A DNA stretch of 5,351 bases, taken from Parachlamydiales bacterium. Its GTDB lineage: Bacteria; Chlamydiota; Chlamydiia; Chlamydiales; Simkaniaceae. The notes beneath the pieces were generated by a model. That model made no database searches and was not told where the DNA came from. It saw nothing but the letters and a program-made list of their open reading frames with translations. The DNA lies in assembly GCA_030641465.1 (NCBI GenBank), contig DAOWHK010000023.1:1-5351 (forward strand). Reading direction: 5' to 3'. The position numbers and the translations under genes are program-made. Positions 1 to 4,361 of the stretch are shown piece by piece; within the stretch, counting starts at the first letter, position 1, and each line of letters begins with the position of its first letter.

Positions 1-6
1 ACAGAC

Positions 7-837
7 TTATAAACAACATATCTCGACACAAATATGTCCACATTGAGATGACGGTGGCGCACCGTAAAGAGAGCAATAAGACTGACAGATGCCAGGATCA
101 CAACTGAGATCACAGGGATCATCTGGATATTGATTGTACCACTCTTCAAGATGTTGATTAAAAACAAGTCGTGTATTTTCTGCGACAGCAGATCTTGGAA
201 TATGAGAGAACTCTACAAAGACATCTCGTTTTGGAACAAAAAAGACCCCATTTTTCAAAATGATCTTTAGCCCGCTAACAAGGACTTTCCAAAAATCGGG
301 AAGCTCTCCTGTGAGTGCTCTAGAAAACATACTTCCCCAAAGTCCCGTTGTACGTACGAGAATTATCTCTACGTCTTTGCTCTCTTCAATTAAGTTGTGG
401 ACAAAAGAACTCCCTCCAATAATCTCCTCAGATGTCAGTTTTAAATTCCCTGCTGGATAAATTAAGAAGTTGTCGTTTTGGGATATTCCTTGTTTAATTT
501 GCTTAAAAATTTGCTTTGCTTTCTTTATTTTCCACGCATTTGCAGTAGTCGCAAAATTTGGAATGGGAATTCCACGAACGAGGTTAAATATGAGCCTTGC
601 TCCCGTAAGATAATAAAAATGCTCCACAATCAAAGGTCTTGGACGAAACCGCCCCATAATTAATGACTCAATAATAAGGGGGTCAATTTCTGCTGGGTGA
701 TTTGGAAGAAAAAGAAGCTTTCCTTTTCTTAGCCGTTTTTTGGAGATAATTTCGTCAAGTCCCTGAACATGGATTCGATATCGGAGGGCTAAGCCACATC
801 GAAGACACCAGGCAAATAGAGAGCAAATAATTTTCAT
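7..837 (-). CDS. PlsC-like lysophospholipid / glycerol-phosphate acyltransferase with Cys-rich tail
   Basis: A 276-residue membrane-associated acyltransferase of the LPLAT superfamily, expected to move an acyl chain onto a glycerophospholipid precursor at the inner face of the cytoplasmic membrane. The HX4D catalytic motif is visible at residues 46-52 (NHPAEID, His47 and Asp52). A second block at 127-131 reads YPAGN, where classical PlsC has EGT/EGR. A further block at 162-180 (RTTGLWGS, then FSRALTGELP) matches what I recall of the branch that sits beside an acyl-ACP/CoA ligase (Aas), as CT775 does beside CT776 in Chlamydia. The N-terminus is mildly hydrophobic, with no clear signal peptide. 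After about residue 240 the sequence becomes a tail with Cys at 242, 246, 251, 255, 266, 270, 274 and 275, which I do not know from the family. The ATG at 835-837 is the only sensible start, and no strong Shine-Dalgarno sequence precedes it. The exact substrate cannot be read from sequence. Confidence 0.85.
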   Translation of the reverse strand: MKIICSLFAWCLRCGLALRYRIHVQGLDEIISKKRLRKGKLLFLPNHPAEIDPLIIESLIMGRFRPRPLIVEHFYYLTGARLIFNLVRGIPIPNFATTANAWKIKKAKQIFKQIKQGISQNDNFLIYPAGNLKLTSEEIIGGSSFVHNLIEESKDVEIILVRTTGLWGSMFSRALTGELPDFWKVLVSGLKIILKNGVFFVPKRDVFVEFSHIPRSAVAENTRLVFNQHLEEWYNQYPDDPCDLSCDPGICQSYCSLYGAPPSSQCGHICVEICCL

Positions 838-866
838 TTTAGGTAGGGGAATGATTAAAAAAAGTC

Positions 867-895
867 ATCTTATCAAGACCCTAATATATTGACAA
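867..895 (-). promoter_or_regulatory. Predicted sigma70-type promoter of the acyltransferase gene
   Basis: On the minus strand TTGTCA (890-895, 5 of 6 matches to TTGACA) is followed after 17 nt by TAAGAT (867-872, 4 of 6 matches to TATAAT). The predicted start is near position 860, giving a short leader of about 22 nt before the ATG at 837. The assignment rests on consensus and spacing only. Confidence 0.45.
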
Positions 896-919
896 TTTTT
901 TTGGCAAATTACCTATACA
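889..919 (+). promoter_or_regulatory. Promoter-like sequence, divergent and overlapping the acyltransferase promoter
   Basis: A perfect TTGACA lies at 889-894 on the plus strand, with TATACA at 914-919 (19-nt spacer; CCTATA at 912-917 would give 17 nt). Its -35 box overlaps the minus-strand -35 box almost completely. If active it would start near 926, giving a leader of about 135 nt before the first small gene, or a short RNA. The long spacer makes it weaker than the promoter at 998-1026. Confidence 0.25.
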
Positions 920-997
920 GGAAGCCCTGAATCAGTTTGCGTATAACTTCACTTATTAAATAAAGATCAAAGAAGTTTATTAAGTTATATTATTAAT

Positions 998-1026
998 TTG
1001 ACATAAATAAACTAATTCTAAATTAT
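998..1026 (+). promoter_or_regulatory. Predicted sigma70-type promoter of the first small gene
   Basis: A perfect -35 hexamer TTGACA (998-1003) is followed by exactly 17 nt and AATTAT (1021-1026, 4 of 6 matches). The surroundings are very AT-rich. The predicted transcription start is near 1033, about 28 nt before the ATG at 1061. This is the nearest well-formed promoter to that gene. Confidence 0.55.
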
Positions 1027-1040
1027 AGAGTAAGTAAAGA

Positions 1041-1064
1041 ATGCTGTATTTAGGTGATTTATGA
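1041..1064 (+). other. Possible 7-codon leader ORF overlapping the first small gene
   Basis: ATG at 1041 opens a reading frame MLYLGDL that stops at TGA 1062-1064. The stop overlaps the ATG of the next gene (1061-1063) in an ATGA arrangement, the same coupling geometry as HAD/nadD elsewhere in this window. The Shine-Dalgarno candidate upstream is weak (AAAGA at 1036-1040), and the predicted transcription start leaves only about 8 nt of leader. It may be chance. Confidence 0.2.
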
Positions 1065-1267
1065 GCGATATGAAAATAACTTCTTCAAAGGATCAACTGA
1101 ACAACCCTTCTAAAAATACAAGTGAATTGCAAACTCTTGCTCATTTTATCAACATTCTTGCTAAAGATCTAAGAAAAGCTACCAAAAACCCTTCTCCATC
1201 AAAATCAAGAACTGTCACCACTCTTTCCAACTCTACTTATAAAAACATCGTCAAGAAAAATATATAA
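1061..1267 (+). CDS. Small basic Ser/Thr/Asn/Lys-rich hypothetical protein (68 aa)
   Basis: I do not recognise this protein. It has 68 residues, 12 Lys/Arg against 4 Asp/Glu (net about +8), no Cys or Trp, and a polar Ser/Thr/Asn/Lys-rich N-terminus. The central stretch at residues 22-41, starting ELQTLAHFINIL, could form one amphipathic helix. The C-terminal third is again Ser/Thr/Lys-rich. There is no signal peptide or membrane segment. The ATG at 1061 is preferred because AGGTG (1052-1056) lies 4 nt upstream; the next ATG at 1070 would be too far from it. Support for a real gene is the consensus promoter at 998-1026, the ribosome site, and the lack of any competing ORF on the other strand. 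No terminator is seen after it, so read-through into the next small gene is possible. The polar N-terminus would suit a type III secretion signal or a small nucleic-acid-binding protein, but both are guesses. Confidence 0.6.
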   Translation: MSDMKITSSKDQLNNPSKNTSELQTLAHFINILAKDLRKATKNPSPSKSRTVTTLSNSTYKNIVKKNI

Positions 1268-1274
1268 AATATTC

Positions 1275-1302
1275 TTGACTTCGAGGCATATCTATATATA
1301 AA
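1275..1302 (+). promoter_or_regulatory. Strong predicted sigma70-type promoter of the second small gene
   Basis: TTGACT (1275-1280, 5 of 6) is followed after 16 nt by TATAAA (1297-1302, 5 of 6). The predicted start is near 1309, with a leader of about 33 nt before the ATG at 1342. It lies just 7 nt beyond the end of the preceding small gene, so the second gene need not depend on read-through. This is the best-matched promoter pair in the window. Confidence 0.6.
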
Positions 1303-1304
1303 GG

Positions 1305-1317
1305 TTAGATTATCTAA
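1305..1317. promoter_or_regulatory. Operator-like inverted repeat over the predicted transcription start
   Basis: TTAGAT at 1305-1310, one central T at 1311, then ATCTAA at 1312-1317 form a perfect 6+1+6 palindrome. It begins 2 nt after the -10 box and spans the predicted +1, where a bound repressor would block initiation. With a 1-nt centre it cannot fold as a hairpin, which favours a protein-binding site over RNA structure. It could be chance in AT-rich DNA. Confidence 0.35.
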
Positions 1318-1341
1318 ATTTTTTGAACAGTGAGGTTAACA

Positions 1342-1548
1342 ATGTCAAGAATTAGTGGATCATCAGGAAATCAACCAATACATGCACGTCAAAGTGCAGA
1401 GCACGTTAAAAAAGCAATCCCACATGTTCCTGAAGATATCGGAGCGCAGTACTTACAAAGACCTGGAAAGCATGACTATAGTATGAATCCGGCAGAACCA
1501 AAGCTTACTGGAAAAACAACGAGTCTCTTTCAAGGAAGAATTGGTTAA
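1342..1548 (+). CDS. Small soluble hypothetical protein (68 aa)
   Basis: I do not recognise this protein. It has 68 residues from the ATG at 1342. That start is chosen over an in-frame GTG at 1330 because GAGGT (1332-1336) sits 5 nt upstream of the ATG and overlaps the GTG itself. The N-terminus, MSRISGSSGNQP, is Ser/Gly-rich and likely disordered. Residues 15-26 could be a short helix, and the rest is rich in Pro, Gly, His and Lys, with few hydrophobic residues and no Cys, Trp or membrane segment. Lys/Arg number 9 and Asp/Glu 5. It has its own promoter (1275-1302), an operator-like palindrome at the start site and a downstream hairpin, so it looks like a complete single-gene transcription unit. 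The polar N-terminus would be compatible with type III secretion, but nothing proves it. Confidence 0.7.
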   Translation: MSRISGSSGNQPIHARQSAEHVKKAIPHVPEDIGAQYLQRPGKHDYSMNPAEPKLTGKTTSLFQGRIG

Positions 1549-1565
1549 AAATCTTGAGCTGCTTT

Positions 1566-1590
1566 GTGCTTCCTATCCACTAGGAAGCAC
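1566..1590. terminator. Shared bidirectional hairpin terminator between convergent genes
   Basis: A perfect 10-bp stem, GTGCTTCCTA (1566-1575) with TAGGAAGCAC (1581-1590), closes a 5-nt loop. It lies 17 nt after the second small gene and 7 nt after the bioY stop on the other strand, so it can serve both converging transcripts. Neither side has an ideal T-tract: the plus side continues TGATTTCTTATGCTTTT, and the minus side has a T5 run only after about 13 nt. Confidence 0.7.
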
Positions 1591-1597
1591 TGATTTC

Positions 1598-2167
1598 TTA
1601 TGCTTTTAGCCAGCTAAACTTTTTATAGAATTTAGTAAAAAGCATAAGCTTTAATAGATCTCCTGGAATAAAAGGTAAAAGACCAACAAGCAAGGCCATT
1701 TTAACCCCTAGAAAAGTAGTAAGGTAAGAGATTCCAAAAAGAAAAAGTACTCCGTTCCCGAGTGCCATTGCTGTAAAAACTCTTACAAGAGATGGAACTT
1801 CATCCTTTGCGCGCTCAGCAATAAGACCTGTAATAAACGCTCCAGCAACAAATCCTACAAGATAGCCACCTGTTGGACCAAAAAGACAAGCAAACCCAAA
1901 GGCTCCCCCAGCAAATACAGGAAGTCCTAAGCAGCCTTGCATGAGAAATGTTAATACTGCAAGAGCTCCTCTTTTACTTCCAAGAAGTGCTCCAATAAAT
2001 AGAGCGCACGAACCTTGCAAGACAATAGGTACAGGAGAAAAAGGAAGGGGAATAGAAATAAGAGCGAAAGCACTAAGAATGAAACTTGCAAACAGTATTA
2101 CTACTGGCTGTTTAATCCAGTCTGGAATAGATGTTTGGAAAAATTGACGCTGATAAATGTTTTGCAT
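1598..2167 (-). CDS. bioY: BioY biotin transporter, substrate-binding membrane component
   Basis: A 189-residue integral membrane protein for biotin uptake, the S component of an ECF transporter or a stand-alone carrier. The length and motifs fit BioY: PVPIVLQ at residues 45-51, a Gly-rich helix after it, GLPVFAGG at 81-88, GPTGGYLVGF at 97-106, and FIPGDLLK at 166-173 near the end. About six hydrophobic segments are visible (near 21-40, 46-63, 66-84, 93-117, 128-146 and 152-170). AAGGAG on the minus strand (2174-2179) lies 6 nt before the ATG, which fixes the start. It is the last gene of the minus-strand run, 32 nt after the Nudix gene, and ends at the hairpin at 1566-1590. No bioM/bioN genes are visible here. 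Chlamydiae commonly carry bioY, consistent with biotin salvage from the host cell. Confidence 0.95.
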   Translation of the reverse strand: MQNIYQRQFFQTSIPDWIKQPVVILFASFILSAFALISIPLPFSPVPIVLQGSCALFIGALLGSKRGALAVLTFLMQGCLGLPVFAGGAFGFACLFGPTGGYLVGFVAGAFITGLIAERAKDEVPSLVRVFTAMALGNGVLFLFGISYLTTFLGVKMALLVGLLPFIPGDLLKLMLFTKFYKKFSWLKA

Positions 2168-2173
2168 GATTGA

Positions 2174-2192
2174 CTCCTTAAATAATCTTAAG
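2174..2192 (-). promoter_or_regulatory. bioY ribosome binding site within a small possible hairpin
   Basis: The AAGGAG Shine-Dalgarno sequence (2174-2179) is ideally placed for bioY. A 5-bp stem, CTTAA (2188-2192) with TTAAG (2177-2181) around a 6-nt loop, would cover the AAG half of it. The stem is AU-rich and weak, so the ribosome site is well supported but control by this hairpin is doubtful. Confidence 0.5.
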
Positions 2193-2199
2193 TTGAAGT

Positions 2200-2628
2200 T
2201 TACATCCCTTCAAGAATATCTATCAACTTTTGTATTAACATTTTCCCTTCATCAAATGTCATATAATCCAATAACTCGGGAATTTTCAGCCATTTCCCGT
2301 CTATTACTTCCTCTGTCTCGAGAGTGAAATCGCGCGTAACTGAGGCTAAAAAATAATACACGGATTTTTCAATCAAAATATCATCTCTTAAAAATTGATA
2401 AGATTCATACAAGGGGTCCACATCAAAACGCTCAAGTATTTTTAATCCCGTTTCTTCAAGCAGCTCTCTTTCTGCCGTCTCTTCTGGGTGAATATCCACT
2501 TGATCGGTATGTCCTTTGGGAAATCCCCAATACTTTCCTTTGACATGCTTAATCAAAAAAACTTCCCATGAATCCCCTTGTTTTGAAAGAGGAATAATAC
2601 CAAAGGCTGTTTCTTGAATAGGATGCAT
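2200..2628 (-). CDS. Nudix hydrolase (CT771-like, probable Ap4A-type)
   Basis: A 142-residue Nudix hydrolase, cutting nucleoside diphosphates linked to another group. The relative in the same place in Chlamydia (CT771) has, as I recall, been described as a diadenosine tetraphosphate (Ap4A) hydrolase. The reading frame is open 57 nt further upstream, but the ATG at 2626-2628 is chosen because AAGGA (2636-2640) lies 7 nt before it and because a family-like start follows (MHPIQETAFGIIPL). The Nudix box spans residues 39-62, with the catalytic block RELLEETGL at 54-62 intact and GFPKGH just before it. The box is one residue longer than the canonical 23 between the first Gly and the Arg, with Asp45 where Glu is usual. 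fabF ends 4 nt upstream, and its last codons carry the ribosome site, so the two are probably translationally coupled. Substrate is inferred from position and family only. Confidence 0.9.
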   Translation of the reverse strand: MHPIQETAFGIIPLSKQGDSWEVFLIKHVKGKYWGFPKGHTDQVDIHPEETAERELLEETGLKILERFDVDPLYESYQFLRDDILIEKSVYYFLASVTRDFTLETEEVIDGKWLKIPELLDYMTFDEGKMLIQKLIDILEGM

Positions 2629-2632
2629 TTTT

Positions 2633-3889
2633 TTATCCTTCAAAGGGCCCGAAAACGATACTAGAATTATGTCCTCCAAATCCAAAGGAATTCGAAAGCC
2701 CTGCAGTAATTTTCAGCTTCTGCGCTTGATTTGTCACCAAGTTAAGTCCATTTAGCTCTTCTTCAGGATTCTCTAAATTGATTGTTGGATGTATATTTGA
2801 TGTCATCATCGCTTTTATTGTGGCAATGGATTCAATACCCCCTGCAGCTCCTAGGCAATGACCCGTCATCGATTTAGTACTATTGATTGCTAATTTTTGC
2901 GCGTGATCACCAAATACCTTTTTAATCCCTCTCATTTCACAGAGGTCTCCAACAGGTGTTGATGTAGCATGAGCATTGATGTAGTTAATACGATCTTTTT
3001 GAATTCCGGCATCAGCTATTGCTAGATCAATACACTCAGCAACACCTGATCCATCTTCTCTTGGATCTGTCATGTGATAGGCATCTGAAGATACTGCGCC
3101 ACCTAAATATTCCGCGAGTATCGGCGCTCCTCTTTTTTGAGCATGCTCTAAACTTTCTAAAACAAGAACCCCGGAACCCTCTCCCATTACAAAGCCATTA
3201 CGATCTTTATCCCAAGGCCTTGATGCCTGCTGCATCTTATCATTCCATTCAGATAGTGCCTTACATGCAACAAAACCTGCAACTCCAACGGGGTTGATTG
3301 CAGCTTCAGATCCACCTGCAATCATTAAATCTGCATCACCTCTTTGGATATGCTCTGCTGCGGATATAATACTATAAGTCGCCGTTGCGCAAGCTGTGGA
3401 AATGGAGTAATTCGGCCCTGTAAATCCTAGATCAATAGAGAGAAGCGCTCCTCCCATATTCGTGATTATATATGGGACAAAAAAAGGAGTAACTCTCTTA
3501 AATCCTTTAGTTACAAGATTTTTTGTTCCTTCATGAAAAACGGACATCCCTCCCATGCCTGAACCAATAAGAATTCCACATCGATTTTTACTTAGCTGAT
3601 CAAAAGAACTTCCAGTAAGTCCGCTTGATTCCAATGCTTTTTTTCCAGCAACAATGGAATAACGAATAAAGGGATCAACGCGTCTTGCTTGCTTCTTATC
3701 GAGATACCCTTCAGTGCTGAAATCTTGTACTGATCCTGCAAAACGAGTTGGGAATTCCTCGCACGGAAACTCTGTAATTGGAACAATTCCACTTTTTCCA
3801 GCAAGTAATTGATTATAAAAATGATCGATATCACTCCCAAAGCAGGAGACAAGACCCATCCCTGTAACAACAATGCGTTTTTTTTTCAT
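2633..3889 (-). CDS. fabF: 3-oxoacyl-[ACP] synthase II (KAS II)
   Basis: A 418-residue cytosolic condensing enzyme of type II fatty-acid synthesis, joining malonyl-ACP to an acyl-ACP primer with loss of CO2. It is full length (E. coli FabF has 413 residues). The catalytic residues are all present: nucleophile Cys167 in STACATA, His307 in NAHATST, Lys339 in STKSMTGH and His344 in the same motif. The C-terminal gate loop is GFGGHN at 403-408 with Phe402 before it. The complete Cys-His-His triad and Phe gate separate it from chain-length factors and from FabH. The ATG at 3887-3889 overlaps the rsfS stop by one nucleotide (TAATG), with AGGAG (3894-3898) 4 nt upstream, indicating translational coupling. 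It lies between rsfS and the Nudix gene, as in Chlamydia. No other fatty-acid gene is adjacent, but bioY downstream supplies the cofactor of the malonyl-CoA-forming carboxylase. Confidence 0.97.
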   Translation of the reverse strand: MKKKRIVVTGMGLVSCFGSDIDHFYNQLLAGKSGIVPITEFPCEEFPTRFAGSVQDFSTEGYLDKKQARRVDPFIRYSIVAGKKALESSGLTGSSFDQLSKNRCGILIGSGMGGMSVFHEGTKNLVTKGFKRVTPFFVPYIITNMGGALLSIDLGFTGPNYSISTACATATYSIISAAEHIQRGDADLMIAGGSEAAINPVGVAGFVACKALSEWNDKMQQASRPWDKDRNGFVMGEGSGVLVLESLEHAQKRGAPILAEYLGGAVSSDAYHMTDPREDGSGVAECIDLAIADAGIQKDRINYINAHATSTPVGDLCEMRGIKKVFGDHAQKLAINSTKSMTGHCLGAAGGIESIATIKAMMTSNIHPTINLENPEEELNGLNLVTNQAQKLKITAGLSNSFGFGGHNSSIVFGPFEG

Positions 3890-4281
3890 TACTCTCCTAC
3901 AATCGCTTGAGATGGCTGCGCGCTTGAAACATCGATATCTAAATCAATAATCTCTCCTTCTTCCCATAACTTTTCTAACTGATATTTTTCCCTCATTCCG
4001 GGCATAAATAGGTGAATGACAATCTCCGAGTAGTCAATAACGACCCAATCTCCGTTTTGTCTTCCCTCAATTTGCAGAGGCCTTTCCCCGATCGCTCTCA
4101 AAGTTCGAGTGATCTCCTCACCTATCGCTTTTACATGACGATCAACATTCCCTTCTGCAATGAGCACATAGTCAGTCATTGAGGAAAGTTTTGTCACATC
4201 AAGAGCGATGATATTGATCCCTTTTTTATCAAATATCGCCTGAGAAATTAGATTTAATAGTTGTTTTATTCTGTCGTTCAT
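3889..4281 (-). CDS. rsfS: Ribosomal silencing factor RsfS (iojap/YbeB family)
   Basis: A 130-residue protein of the iojap/DUF143 family. Family members bind ribosomal protein uL14 on the large subunit and block joining of the subunits when nutrients are short. Landmarks are IIALDVTKLSSMTDYVLIAEG at about 24-44, the RHVKAI block at 48-53, EGRQNGDWVVIDYSEIVIHLF at about 72-92 and YQLEKLW at 100-106, all in family order. The last 20 residues form an Ala/Ser/Gln tail beyond the conserved core. The ATG at 4279-4281 is preceded by GAGGA only 3 nt away, an acceptable but short spacing. It follows nadD after an 80-nt gap, a pairing found in many bacteria, and its stop overlaps the fabF start. An inverted repeat in the leader (4297-4333) may affect its expression. 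Confidence 0.95.
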   Translation of the reverse strand: MNDRIKQLLNLISQAIFDKKGINIIALDVTKLSSMTDYVLIAEGNVDRHVKAIGEEITRTLRAIGERPLQIEGRQNGDWVVIDYSEIVIHLFMPGMREKYQLEKLWEEGEIIDLDIDVSSAQPSQAIVGE

Positions 4282-4296
4282 GTGTCCTCATTCCTA

Positions 4297-4333
4297 AATT
4301 ACTGACGCAAAAAGCCTTAAGGCCATAGTAATT
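4297..4333 (-). promoter_or_regulatory. Nested inverted repeat in the nadD-rsfS gap
   Basis: Two palindromic elements are nested. Outer 7-nt arms AATTACT (4297-4303) and AGTAATT (4327-4333) enclose a perfect 10-bp palindrome GCCTTAAGGC (4314-4323). On the transcribed strand the inner palindrome is followed directly by T5, giving a weak attenuator-like look (3-bp stem, TTAA loop). The structure lies 16 nt before the rsfS start. It might trim read-through from nadD, stabilise the rsfS message or bind a protein. I see no convincing rsfS promoter in the gap. Confidence 0.35.
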
Positions 4334-4361
4334 GAGGTTAATTCAAGAGTTTTTATCCGTT

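Noticed and set aside
260..663. Two plus-strand ORFs of 66 and 61 codons
   Set aside because: Both are antisense to the conserved acyltransferase gene and have no recognisable protein character, ribosome site or promoter.
945..977. Inverted repeat AACTTC (945-950) / GAAGTT (972-977) upstream of the first small gene
   Set aside because: It has only six pairs with a 21-nt loop in very AT-rich DNA, and nothing ties it to a function.
1330..1341. GTG start for the second small gene
   Set aside because: The GTG overlaps the Shine-Dalgarno sequence serving the ATG at 1342 and has no ribosome site of its own.
838..1597. CRISPR array, tRNA, or insertion-sequence ends in the non-housekeeping stretch
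   Set aside because: I saw no regularly spaced repeats, no cloverleaf, no transposase fragment and no terminal repeats. Two small genes and their signals account for most of it.
1941..2147. Plus-strand ORF of 68 codons within bioY
   Set aside because: It is antisense to conserved BioY motifs, and the composition is what reversed membrane-protein codons give.
2629..2685. N-terminal extension of 19 residues to the Nudix protein, overlapping the fabF end
   Set aside because: The ATG at 2626-2628 has an excellent Shine-Dalgarno site 7 nt upstream and a family-like N-terminus. The extension lies wholly inside the conserved FabF C-terminus (GFGGHN region), where any frame is constrained by fabF.
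3019..3873. Plus-strand 92-codon and minus-strand 93-codon ORFs within fabF
   Set aside because: They are shadows of fabF in other frames. FabF is intact with all catalytic residues, so no frameshift is needed to explain them.
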